From: Rubripirellula sp.
GTDB lineage: Bacteria; Planctomycetota; Planctomycetia; Pirellulales; Pirellulaceae
Assembly: GCA_029245125.1 (NCBI GenBank)
Contig: JAQWPZ010000264.1
Location: 26,628 to 90,627, forward strand
Direction: 5' to 3'
Length of the DNA stretch: 64,000 nucleotides
In this document: one piece after another, positions 8,510 through 17,600 of the stretch
How the letters are laid out: the number at the start of each line of letters is the position of its first letter
Position numbering within the stretch: the stretch's first letter is position 1
Program-made: the position numbers and the translations under genes
Notes under the pieces: model-generated
What the model saw: only the letters and a program-made list of their open reading frames with translations
The model's database searches: none
Told to the model about the DNA's origin: nothing

Positions 8510-10681
8510 TCACAGTTGGATCGTTTCCTGTTGTCCGAGTGTTTCGGCCTTTTCCTCGCAGGCGGAAGTGAGGTCGATTTGTACTGCCCAGCGCCCCTCG
8601 GCGTCGGCTGTGACGATCCAGTGTGGCTGCACGCAAACGCTTTGGTGGACCAATTCGAATCCTGCTTCGCTTTGGCTCACGGTTTCGACGGGGAAGGCCC
8701 AGATGCCACTGGGGCGATCAAATTGCAGCGAGACATCGATTCCAAGCCAACGATCCGCGAGGCTGAGAGCTTTTGCATCGTGTAGGTCAAGTTGTTGACC
8801 AAGTTGGCCGAGCTGATTTCCTTGGGCGTCACTGAAGTAACGGTCGTCGGCACCGGATGGCAAGCCGGCGAAATTCCATTCGATTGCGAAATGCAGAGGT
8901 TTGCCGGGGGGCAGATTCTCTAGCAGATAAGCGACGGATAGTCGGTCACTCCCGGCAACCATCGTGACCGCCTTGGTGATCGTGATTGGGATTCCCCAGG
9001 CGTTTCCATCGCGTCTCATTTGAACCTGAACGCGATCGGAACCCCGTCGCAATTTGGCTTCAAACGGTAACTCGACGAAATCACCACGCTCCATCGCTTC
9101 GGATTTTGCCACGGCTTCGAGGGTGGCGTCGTTATCGTAGAAGTGATCCATCAGGCTCTTGCGAGCGAAGTGATCGTAGTGCAGTCGTTTATCGAGATCG
9201 GCTTGCTTGAACACGACACGATCGTGAATGCTGGCGACATCCTCATCGCCCTGATTGGGTCCCGCCAGCACTTTGCGGTGATAGCTTTCGGGACGTCGCA
9301 TCAAGGTCGCGAGCAAATTATGGCCAATGCCACGCACATCCAGTTCGTACATTCGCCCACCGAGTCCGGGGGCGAACCACGCGCATAGTTGTTCGTTGCT
9401 GAGCTTGACTTCTTGCAGGCCGTCGAAATTGTAATCGTCGGCAGTCGCTTGAACCGTTTGTGGGCTTCCGCCACTGATGCGGTCGAGTTGTGTATCGGCC
9501 TCGATCAGATGGTAGTAAATGGCGTTGCGAAGATGCGGCAGATAGATCCCTCCAAATGCACCGTGCCAGTAGGGGCAGTTGCATTGACCGCGATAGAGGT
9601 GGTCTTTGATCTCTGCGAGCTGTCCCACGGCAATCCCAGATGCTTCCAGTTCGGCCAATCGGCGACTGACGTGCATCATGCGGGCATACATTTCATTTGT
9701 CTCGACGTACTTTGTTTTGAAGTTACGCCAATAGCCGCCACGAACAAATGACCGCAGGTCTTGCCATCGTGCGTGATCTTCCATGTCGTGCACGACATCA
9801 TCGAACAATTCCTGGGCTTCGACCGGCAGCGCCCATTCGGTCATCTCTCGGTAGCTGCAATCAGGAAGGTAAACTTTACCAGCTGGTGGTGTTTGTTCGG
9901 TCGCTTCCGCAAGCGTTGCCGTCTTCAGCCAGTCTTGGTTATCGCAGAGAGCATCGAAAAACGATCGCAACCAGCCTTGTTCGTACACATGTGCCTTCGT
10001 GTCCGGCCAAGTCCCGAACTTTTCACCATCGTCCCCGAAGGTCAACACAGCGCCCGGACTTTGGGTGGCTACCTCACGGCAGTACTGAATAGTGTCTGAC
10101 GGAGGGCAAAACGGAATCATGTAACGCAAGCGTTCTGATCCGGGGAAAATCTTCAACACGCGTCCGTCGTCTTCAGTAATGAAATAGTTGGTCAACTGTT
10201 CATCACGAAGGCCAGCGGCGCGGAAATGAAAATCATCCAGGATCGTGTATTGAATTCCCGCGTCGACGACGTCGCTAGTTAGCGAGGATTCCCACACTCG
10301 TTCGGGTGTCCACATTCCAGCGGGTGTAGCGCCTAGATTTTCTTCCAGCCATGCACCGTACGATTGAATTTGCCCGATCCGATCGTTCTGGGGCAGCATC
10401 GTTAGGATGGGTTCGTATTGAGGGCCGCCAACAATTTCGATTCGCCCCAATTCGACCAGTCCTCGAATTCGTTCCAGATATTCGGGGTGTCGTTCCGCGA
10501 GCCACATCATCAGTGGTCCCGATGTGTGGAGCGAAATTTTGAGCGGATCGTAGCCTTCAAAGACATCTAAGAAGGGTAGGTAACTGTCTTGGTAAGCCTG
10601 CTCAAACACCCCATCAAAGTTGCCAACCGGTTGGTGATTGTGGAGGACCAGGCAAAGATAAGCTTGCGGCTTCATAGTCAT
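8510..10681 (-). CDS. Glycoside hydrolase family 57 alpha-amylase / 4-alpha-glucanotransferase
   Basis: About 723 residues. The family 57 catalytic domain occupies roughly 1-330. It opens with LCLVLHNHQPVGNF (motif I, residues 9-22), then IVGGPQYEPIL with the probable nucleophile Glu90, WTPERVWE, and TFGDDGEKFGTWPD with the probable acid/base Asp217/218. The rest matches the beta-sandwich (DUF1925/1926-like) half of Thermococcus-type 4-alpha-glucanotransferases. It should hydrolyse or transglycosylate alpha-1,4-glucans in the cytoplasm (no signal peptide). The frame is open to 10783, but the domain starts at MTMKPQAYLC, so ATG 10681 (or 10675) is preferred. It is downstream of glgA and a GalT-like gene on the same strand, pointing to glycogen turnover. 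Confidence 0.9.
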   Translation of the reverse strand: MTMKPQAYLCLVLHNHQPVGNFDGVFEQAYQDSYLPFLDVFEGYDPLKISLHTSGPLMMWLAERHPEYLERIRGLVELGRIEIVGGPQYEPILTMLPQNDRIGQIQSYGAWLEENLGATPAGMWTPERVWESSLTSDVVDAGIQYTILDDFHFRAAGLRDEQLTNYFITEDDGRVLKIFPGSERLRYMIPFCPPSDTIQYCREVATQSPGAVLTFGDDGEKFGTWPDTKAHVYEQGWLRSFFDALCDNQDWLKTATLAEATEQTPPAGKVYLPDCSYREMTEWALPVEAQELFDDVVHDMEDHARWQDLRSFVRGGYWRNFKTKYVETNEMYARMMHVSRRLAELEASGIAVGQLAEIKDHLYRGQCNCPYWHGAFGGIYLPHLRNAIYYHLIEADTQLDRISGGSPQTVQATADDYNFDGLQEVKLSNEQLCAWFAPGLGGRMYELDVRGIGHNLLATLMRRPESYHRKVLAGPNQGDEDVASIHDRVVFKQADLDKRLHYDHFARKSLMDHFYDNDATLEAVAKSEAMERGDFVELPFEAKLRRGSDRVQVQMRRDGNAWGIPITITKAVTMVAGSDRLSVAYLLENLPPGKPLHFAIEWNFAGLPSGADDRYFSDAQGNQLGQLGQQLDLHDAKALSLADRWLGIDVSLQFDRPSGIWAFPVETVSQSEAGFELVHQSVCVQPHWIVTADAEGRWAVQIDLTSACEEKAETLGQQETIQL

Positions 10682-10840
10682 TAGCTTGAGAATGCAAATC
10701 GAGTCGAACAGTCGACGCCTACCGATTGTAGGCGTGTGGGGCCATGTACCGAATGGTCCTCCGCCATGAATTGAGACGTTCATCCGAAAAACAGCGGCGG
10801 GTTAGACTCCGCACTCGTTACCGTCGCGGAGATCGCCCTA

Positions 10841-10873
10841 GCCGATAAGGACAACGCAGATGTCTTTATCGGC
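10841..10873 (-). terminator. 13-bp hairpin after the GalT-like gene
   Basis: GCCGATAAGGACA (10841-10853) pairs with TGTCTTTATCGGC (10861-10873), with one G-T pair and a 7-base loop. It sits about 70 bases downstream of the GalT-like stop and about 160 bases ahead of the GH57 start on the minus strand. It could be a terminator/attenuator separating the two genes or a structured leader; no T-run is present. Confidence 0.45.
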
Positions 10874-10941
10874 GACCGATAGCACTCAAATCAATCGAAA
10901 CTGGGAAGCTGATCTGGGCTTGGAAGCAGTTTTTTCAGGCA

Positions 10942-12078
10942 CTAGAGATAGCGGGGGTCTTCCGCACGGGCGCAAGCCGCTAATTTCGAGGCTGAATCCT
11001 CGGGCAGGATCGGGTTGATCATGCACTGGCTGCTCCATTCAAAGCCAGCCACTTGAGTCATTCTGGGGAAAATATCGATCCACCAGTGGAATGACTCGGG
11101 GGTGTCCTTCATTGCCGGTGGGCGGGTCTGAAGGCAATAGTTGTAAGCGGTGCCGGGACGCAGTTTTTCCAGCCATGAAACAACTCTGCCGACGAGGCGT
11201 GAAACGGATTCGAGCTGGCCTTCATCCAGATTCTCGAAGCAGTCCTGATGCTCTTGTGTCGTGACTCGGACCAGCATTGGAATATGACTGGCAAACGGGC
11301 AGAATGCGACCAAGGCATTGTCTGCCCAGACGATCCGCTGTTTTGATTTGAGCTCACCCCGGACCAAGTCGCACATCAGGCAGCAACCGGTGGAAGCGCG
11401 ATGGCGACTCATCAGGTCAAGCGAATCCTTGATCTGGGCTGGCAGGCGATTGGTCGCAATGAGTTGGCTATGGCTGTGGCTTAGCGAGGCACCCGCACGT
11501 CCGCCGACATTCTTAAAGACGCTGAGATATGAGACTCCGCTCGTCGATCGCCAGTACTGAAGTCGATCGCGATAGGCGCGGAAAACCAAATTGAGTTCTG
11601 CCAGATCCAAATCGGTCAGCGACTCTACATGCTGGCGGGATTCGATGATGACTTCATGGCCGCCTCCGATACCAGATCGTTGGAAAAGGTTCGCATCGAC
11701 TCTTTTTTGGGGCGCCGGTTTGATCTCGTCGACGGCGGGGAATTTGTTCGGGACCACCCGAACGGACCAGTCTGGATTGGATATTTCCTGACCCACCTGG
11801 CTGATTTCAAAGCTTGAGTCTTCCGTCGAGATCCGACCACACCAGACTGGATCGGGTGTGGCTTCTTCGTTGCCCGGGCAGAAAGGACACTCCAAACTGG
11901 ACTCAGCCCGGACATCGCTATCGACGAACTCGTCCGGCCGCCCTGTTCTTTGCGGTGAGAAGATGGTCCAGTTGCCAGTCAGTGGGTCGAGTCGTGACTC
12001 CGCGGTCGGGTCGCCGCGAACAACTCCTCGCCCATCGCCCGGTGTGACCAACGGCACGTGCTTGGTGGGTTGGATCAT
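10942..12078 (-). CDS. GalT-like HIT-family nucleotidylyltransferase (ADP-glucose phosphorylase type?)
   Basis: 378 residues from ATG 12078. It has the GalT layout of two HIT-like halves: DPLTGNWTIFSPQR near the N-terminus, a zinc-type CPFCPGNE (Cys64, Cys67), the active site LSHSHSQLIA (nucleophile probably His203), and a second half with GCCLMCDLVRGE and FHWWIDIFPR. Classical galactose-1-phosphate uridylyltransferases read HPHGQ. HSHSQ is, as far as I recall, the form in the Arabidopsis ADP-glucose phosphorylase. With glgA directly upstream, an enzyme acting on ADP-glucose is therefore a good alternative to GalT. The frame is open to 12276, but the extra residues overlap glgA and look non-conserved. 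Confidence 0.85.
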   Translation of the reverse strand: MIQPTKHVPLVTPGDGRGVVRGDPTAESRLDPLTGNWTIFSPQRTGRPDEFVDSDVRAESSLECPFCPGNEEATPDPVWCGRISTEDSSFEISQVGQEISNPDWSVRVVPNKFPAVDEIKPAPQKRVDANLFQRSGIGGGHEVIIESRQHVESLTDLDLAELNLVFRAYRDRLQYWRSTSGVSYLSVFKNVGGRAGASLSHSHSQLIATNRLPAQIKDSLDLMSRHRASTGCCLMCDLVRGELKSKQRIVWADNALVAFCPFASHIPMLVRVTTQEHQDCFENLDEGQLESVSRLVGRVVSWLEKLRPGTAYNYCLQTRPPAMKDTPESFHWWIDIFPRMTQVAGFEWSSQCMINPILPEDSASKLAACARAEDPRYL

Positions 12079-12238
12079 CGATTCGGGGGCTCCATCGCGA
12101 TGACGTGGTCTCGCCGCTTGGGGCGACACAGGAACATCAGTTTGAACCGGTTTCGGAGGCCTAATCGTACCGCATCGCGTTGGTTTGTCTTCTTCGATTC
12201 GTCTAGAAACTCCGTTTTGCCCGCTAGTGGGACACGAC

Positions 12239-13723
12239 CTACTTTGGCTGGGATTTAAGGGCCAAAGTTTTCGCATAAAGCGAGGTGTATTGCTCGGCGC
12301 TTTTCTTCCAGGACCAGTCTTGAGACATGCCGGTGGTCACCAATTGGTCCCAGATCAAAGGCTGGTGGTAGCGGATATGTAGTGCCCGTCCAATCGCTTC
12401 GTCCAGGGCATTCGGGTGAAGCTTCCGAATATGGAATCCTGTGGCCGTTTCGTCGGCAATCGTTTGCTCATTGCAGTCGGTAACTGTGTCGGCTAACCCC
12501 CCGGTCGGCGTGACGACCGGCACTGCGCCGTACCGCAGGCTGTAAAGTTGGTTTAAACCGCAAGGTTCGTAGTGGCTCGGCATCAGAAAAATATCGGAGC
12601 TAGCCTCAATTCGATGTGCCAGTTCATCACTGAAGCCGACATGGAGAGCGAAACGACCGGGGAACTGTTCTCTTAAGTCTCGAAGTTCCTGCTCGTAACG
12701 GGGATCTCCACTGCCCAGTACGATCCATTGAATCGGACGATTCTCGCTCAGGTGCCAACGCAGAACAGGCAGGATAAGATCCCAGCCCTTCTGGTCAGCC
12801 AAGCGTCCCACCAAGCCAATCAGCGGGATTTCGTTGTTCAGCTCTAGATCGTATCGCTGTTGAATCGCTGCTTTGTTGAGTTGCTTACCCTCGCGCCAAT
12901 TTTCAACGTCGTAGTTCGCGGTCAGTTTTTTATCGGATGATGGGTCCCAGATATTGCGATCAATGCCGTTGGTGATTCCGGTCAATCGATCGGCCACGCT
13001 TTCAAGCACCCCATCGAGTCCACAGCCGTGATTCTGGGTGCGGATTTCTTCGGAGTATCGCGGACTGACCGTGGTCACTGCGTCCGCAGTCGCGATGCCC
13101 GTTTTTAGGTAGTTCAGCTGATCGTAATACTCGAACTCATTATGGTTGAAGTGCTTCCAATCTAAGCCGGTCCACCGAAAAGCATCTTTTGAAAATTGTC
13201 CCTGATAGGCCAGGTTGTGGATCGTAAAAATGGTGGCAGCCTTTTTCATCCAGCGTCGTTGCTGTGCAGCCATCAACGCTGGCACTAGGCCGCTCTGCCA
13301 GTCGTTGCAATGTACGATGTCGACAGACCAACCGATTCGCTCGATCGCCAACAGCGCGGCACGACAAAAGAATGCAAATCGTTCGGCGTTATCCGGGTAG
13401 TCACCGTCTGGCGTGCCGTATAGAGAATCACGATCAAAATACTGGGGCTGGTCAAGAAACCAAACTGGCACATCGCCTTCGGGCAATCGACCAGTCAACA
13501 AGCGACAGCCGACCAGTTTATTCGGGCTCATCGAGACCGCGAAGCTATCGTCCGTGGTTTCGACTTCCACCTCGGCATTTCGAACGCTTCGGAAAGCCGG
13601 CATGATCACGGCCGTTCGGTGCCCCATCGCGGCAACCCGGGAGGGAAGAGTGCCGCAGACATCGGCTAGCCCTCCCGTCTTCGCAAAGGGAACCGCTTCA
13701 GAACTTAAATAAACGATATTCAA
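12239..13723 (-). CDS. glgA: Glycogen synthase (ADP-glucose, GT5)
   Basis: 494 residues. It transfers glucose from ADP-glucose to the growing alpha-1,4-glucan. The N-terminal ADP-glucose loop KTGGLADV is at residues 15-22. The C-terminal Rossmann half has GLVGRLADQKGWDLILP, and the catalytic EPCGLNQLYSLRYGA is followed by PTGGLADTV. The start is taken as TTG 13723 (LNIVYLSSE), which places KTGGL at the usual position and has AGG six bases upstream. The open frame continues to 14035, but that part would overlap the divergent pseudokinase gene and has no GlgA similarity. First gene of the glgA - GalT-like - GH57 series. Confidence 0.93.
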   Translation of the reverse strand: MNIVYLSSEAVPFAKTGGLADVCGTLPSRVAAMGHRTAVIMPAFRSVRNAEVEVETTDDSFAVSMSPNKLVGCRLLTGRLPEGDVPVWFLDQPQYFDRDSLYGTPDGDYPDNAERFAFFCRAALLAIERIGWSVDIVHCNDWQSGLVPALMAAQQRRWMKKAATIFTIHNLAYQGQFSKDAFRWTGLDWKHFNHNEFEYYDQLNYLKTGIATADAVTTVSPRYSEEIRTQNHGCGLDGVLESVADRLTGITNGIDRNIWDPSSDKKLTANYDVENWREGKQLNKAAIQQRYDLELNNEIPLIGLVGRLADQKGWDLILPVLRWHLSENRPIQWIVLGSGDPRYEQELRDLREQFPGRFALHVGFSDELAHRIEASSDIFLMPSHYEPCGLNQLYSLRYGAVPVVTPTGGLADTVTDCNEQTIADETATGFHIRKLHPNALDEAIGRALHIRYHQPLIWDQLVTTGMSQDWSWKKSAEQYTSLYAKTLALKSQPK

Positions 13724-13930
13724 GAGTGACCTATTCTCGTCGCAGGTGCTTCGTTTTTCTGAGCGAAAGTGTACCTGTGCAGGGAGCGGTTCACCACTGT
13801 GGCCACGAGACATTTGGGGACTTCTGGCCCCGCTGGAGTCCTGCCTGCGGCGGTGCTGGAATAAAGTAAACTGAAGATGAAGTAGAATCATCTTATTGCT
13901 GCATTTCGCGTCTCTTTTCGTTGTGAGCCC

Positions 13931-16900
13931 ATGTCGATCGCCCTGAGCGAATTTTGGACCAGACTGGTACGGGTGGGGATTACCGATTCCGACGGTTGTA
14001 GGGAATTGGCCTCGGTTTACAGCCGCGCGCACCAAGGTACCCCACCGAGCGACGCCAGAAGCCTTGCGAAGTTCCTAGTGAAAACTGCGGTACTTACAAA
14101 GTTTCAAGCGAGATCACTGCTCGCCTCCGAACTCGGCACACTCCGGGTCGGGCCATGGCTGATTCTTCGGGATCACGCGAAGGCTCCCTTCGCTAATTGG
14201 CTTTCGGTTCGGCACGCTGAAGATGGGCGTACTGGAGTGCTGCTGAGAGCCTCTGGAGAAGCGTTGGCAGGTGGGCGGGACCTTTGGCTCGAGGCTCATG
14301 AGCAAGTTTCCGCGGCGGCACTTCAAGGTTTTGAAGTCGTAAGCGACGATGCGACCACGTCGATCTTTAGTTCGCTGCCGCCAGGATGCTCACTTGCCGA
14401 GTCGACACAGAACGGGGGGGTGATGTCGCCGCAACAGGTGGTTGATGTCGGCATCTCAGTGGCCAACGCCCTGCATGCCATGCACGCCAGGTCGCTGATT
14501 CATGGAGGTCCGCGACTCGACCGCGTTTGGGTTACCTCGAAGGGCAAGGCGATTCTTTTGCGAGACCCTGCTGGACCGCCCGCGAGTCCTTGGGATGATT
14601 TTGGTGGTGGTTGGTTGGATGGCTTGGATCCCCCCAACTCGTATCTTGCTCCAGAGTTCCTTGACCACGCCCATCCCTGCGATGTTGGAACTGATATTTA
14701 CAGTTTGGGATGCTTGTTGTTTCGTTTGCTTACGGGGCGGCCGCCTGTCAAAGCAAAGTCGGTCGAGGATGCCGTCTCGCTGCACGCTTCCGAAACAGCA
14801 CCGGAATTAGCAGAAGCTGTTGCAAGAGGCGAAGCAGGTGACCCGCTGTTTCGAGTTCTTGCCTACGCCATGGCCAAGACCGCTGCGGCTAGGTTTGGCA
14901 CTGCAGATCAATTGGCGACCGCCCTGCAGGCAACTCGTCCCTTCGTTCAATCACGTTCAGCGACTGATGCGGTCCCACCGGCTGGATCGTCGCAACCGAC
15001 TGATTCCCAAACCGCGGCGTCCAGTTCGCGGCGGGCGAAGGATTCAGTAGCAAGCAAGCCACAGCAAGATCAACAGAAAAAGTCCGGATCCCCAACCGCA
15101 AAGAGCAGCAAGTCAAAGCGGGATTCCCAAGAGGCCAACCCAACCCAAAGTACCAAGCCAAGCCGGGACGCCAAATCCGACCAGAAAACGAAGCCCGACC
15201 AGAAAACGAAGGCACCGCAGAAGACCGAGGACACTGAGAAAGCCAAGTCAATTGCACCCGCTTCTGCGGAGGCCACCCGTTCAAAGCGTTCGAAGGAAAA
15301 AGAGGGTGCCGAGACGAGGTCGCGGAATGCGGCGAAGACGGTTTCCTCCGAGCCCGGTCAACGAAATCAACCGCCTCGCGAATCAGTGGATGCACCGCAG
15401 CTTGCAGGAGACCAGCCTTCTGCTGGAACGAAGATCCCTCCTGTTGTCGACGCGGTTCGAGAAGCACCTGCGACTCCTGCTGCGGTCCCGCCGAGTGCTG
15501 GCCCCGTCCCGCCGCCAGCGGTCGTGCCACCGACGGTGAGTGAGGCACCACCGATGGTTGATGGTATGCCTGCAACTCCACCGATCGAGCTCAGTAGCAA
15601 GCCTGCGGGCGTGTCGGAGGGTTCGCCGCCGAGTGAGTCTGATCCGCCCCGCCGCCGACGGAAGAAAAAAGACCGCAGAGCCCCAATCATTCTGGGTGGA
15701 CTTTGTGTCGCTGTCCTGGTTCTACTGATTGGCTTGTTGGTTCCGCCTTCGCAAAAAACAAAACCTGAACCGCGTCGCCGACCGCCGGTGCCCACGACCA
15801 TTCCTTCGGTAACGAGTCGGTCTCCTGATGATTCAGGAACGATCCCGACTGAAAGCGAGGGGGTCGCAGGGTACGAGTTGGTTTCGGATGACCGATTGCT
15901 TTTCGTCCCACCATACGCCGCCGAATCGGAGACACCGTCTCTTGAGCTGTTACCACCCGGCCCTGCCGTCATTCTTAGCTGGAATGTTGCCTCGGTGATC
16001 AATACTCCGTCCGGTCAGGATCTGCAGTCTGCTTTGTCGCCCGATCTGGATAACTTGATGCAAAAGGTCGTTGCGGCCTCTAAGATTCCTTTGGATCAGA
16101 TCAAACGCTGCACTGTTGCGCTGCATCCTGGAGCGGATGGTTGGCCGGAAGCATCGCTGAGCATCGTGTTAGCCGAGGCACGCCCCCAAAAAGATTTGAT
16201 TGAACTGTGGCAGGTTGCTGCTTCACGCACGTCATCCGGTGCCACAATCTACGCAGGTGACTCGGTCGATGGAGCCGCATACTACTTTCCGAAAACAGAG
16301 GAATCGGGTGTGGCCCGTTTTGCTGTCGGTTCAATTCAAAGGATGAGCGAGGTGGCCGAAGCGGAGGGTGGAGCGATCCCGCTCGCGCGATCGACTGAAC
16401 GTCTTTGGGGTGCGGCTAGCTCGGAAGCTGACATGGTTGCGTTGATCACGCCGAACTTTTTGTTTGCCGATGGCCGCGAAATGCTCAGTTCGGTGGTTCC
16501 CGAATTGGTCAATCCTTTGAAAACTGTGTTGATCCCCGACGTAGCAGGAGCCTTGTTTACGGTCGATATCGTTGGTGACCAATGCTATTTGGAAACGAGG
16601 TTGGCTCCCAGCGGCGGGACGAGCGAAGCGGCATTACTAAAAAAATTGCGGACTGCCATCGACTTATGGCCGCAGTGGGCTGAGGATTTTATTGTGACCT
16701 CTGTGCCAGATGCTTCATGGCGGCTGCTGGCATCAAGATTGCCCTCCATGATGCGATTCGTTTCAGGTCAATTCCGTTATGGGATTTCTGGTGGCATCGT
16801 TATCGCTAACTCTTATCTGCCAGTAGAGTCGGTTCCCCAGTTGAGCGTCGCCGTCGTTTTTGCGATGAATACAACCGGTCAATCAATGGCTGTTACCCAG

Positions 16901-17332
16901 GTAAATCCTGAAACCCAGCTTACTGTCGAGGAAATGTTGGAACAGGAGATGTCGGTTTCGTTTGATCAGGAGTCATTGGAGTTTGCAATTGATGCCATTG
17001 TGGGAGCTTTCAATGCTGAGCTTCCCAGAGGTGTGGTTCTGCCACCGGTGCGAATCATTGGCGCTGATTTGGAATTGAGTGGGATTACGCAGAACCAGCA
17101 GGTGCTTGATTTTGAGAAATCGAATGTAACGCTGCGAAGCGTCCTTACCGATCTAGTTGTCGGTGCAAATCCAGACAAATCGTCGACCGCGCCCAGTGAT
17201 TCGAAACAAGCCTTGATTTGGGTTCTTGCGAAAGATCAAGCGGGAAAACCTGAAATTCGAATTACCACCCGGAAAGTCGCTGCTGGTAAGTACGATTTAC
17301 CGAGAGAGTTTCAAGCTCCGGATGCGAATTGA
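13931..17332 (+). CDS. Membrane-anchored protein kinase-like protein (probable pseudokinase)
   Basis: 1133 residues. Residues about 1-330 form a protein-kinase-like fold, with LTKFQARSLLASE near residue 55 as in planctomycete Ser/Thr kinases. The HRD catalytic loop is replaced by LIHGGPRLDRVW (near 190) and the DFG position by LLRDPAGPP, while YLAPEF, DIYSLGCLLFRLLTGRPP and the C-lobe are kept. I therefore infer a pseudokinase. Residues about 340-570 are a low-complexity Lys/Ser/Gln then Pro-rich linker. A hydrophobic helix (IILGGLCVAVLVLLIGLLVP, near 585) anchors it. About 520 C-terminal residues would be periplasmic and are not recognised. It is divergent from glgA, and the HD-GYP gene follows. 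Confidence 0.85.
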   Translation: MSIALSEFWTRLVRVGITDSDGCRELASVYSRAHQGTPPSDARSLAKFLVKTAVLTKFQARSLLASELGTLRVGPWLILRDHAKAPFANWLSVRHAEDGRTGVLLRASGEALAGGRDLWLEAHEQVSAAALQGFEVVSDDATTSIFSSLPPGCSLAESTQNGGVMSPQQVVDVGISVANALHAMHARSLIHGGPRLDRVWVTSKGKAILLRDPAGPPASPWDDFGGGWLDGLDPPNSYLAPEFLDHAHPCDVGTDIYSLGCLLFRLLTGRPPVKAKSVEDAVSLHASETAPELAEAVARGEAGDPLFRVLAYAMAKTAAARFGTADQLATALQATRPFVQSRSATDAVPPAGSSQPTDSQTAASSSRRAKDSVASKPQQDQQKKSGSPTAKSSKSKRDSQEANPTQSTKPSRDAKSDQKTKPDQKTKAPQKTEDTEKAKSIAPASAEATRSKRSKEKEGAETRSRNAAKTVSSEPGQRNQPPRESVDAPQLAGDQPSAGTKIPPVVDAVREAPATPAAVPPSAGPVPPPAVVPPTVSEAPPMVDGMPATPPIELSSKPAGVSEGSPPSESDPPRRRRKKKDRRAPIILGGLCVAVLVLLIGLLVPPSQKTKPEPRRRPPVPTTIPSVTSRSPDDSGTIPTESEGVAGYELVSDDRLLFVPPYAAESETPSLELLPPGPAVILSWNVASVINTPSGQDLQSALSPDLDNLMQKVVAASKIPLDQIKRCTVALHPGADGWPEASLSIVLAEARPQKDLIELWQVAASRTSSGATIYAGDSVDGAAYYFPKTEESGVARFAVGSIQRMSEVAEAEGGAIPLARSTERLWGAASSEADMVALITPNFLFADGREMLSSVVPELVNPLKTVLIPDVAGALFTVDIVGDQCYLETRLAPSGGTSEAALLKKLRTAIDLWPQWAEDFIVTSVPDASWRLLASRLPSMMRFVSGQFRYGISGGIVIANSYLPVESVPQLSVAVVFAMNTTGQSMAVTQVNPETQLTVEEMLEQEMSVSFDQESLEFAIDAIVGAFNAELPRGVVLPPVRIIGADLELSGITQNQQVLDFEKSNVTLRSVLTDLVVGANPDKSSTAPSDSKQALIWVLAKDQAGKPEIRITTRKVAAGKYDLPREFQAPDAN

Positions 17333-17600
17333 AAAATTGCTGTCGCAGATTTTATGATGCGTTGCAGGGGCCTATTGGAATGGAACGATTGGCTTTATGT
17401 TTCCGTCCAAGGCAAAGGTTCGGGGTAGGCGACTGGTCAACGCTTACCGAATCGTTCAGGCGGAATAGGAGAGTTCAGCGTGGTTGGTCGAAGCAATTTG
17501 ATTTCTATGATTGGAATCTTGATGCTTTTCGGCACCGGTGGGCGACCAAGGGTCTACGGTTCTCCCAGCGGCTCCTCTTCAAAATCGGCGAATACGAAAC

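Noticed and set aside
13724..14035. 104-codon N-terminal extension of glgA
   Set aside because: It overlaps the divergent pseudokinase gene and has no GlgA similarity; TTG 13723 fits the family start.
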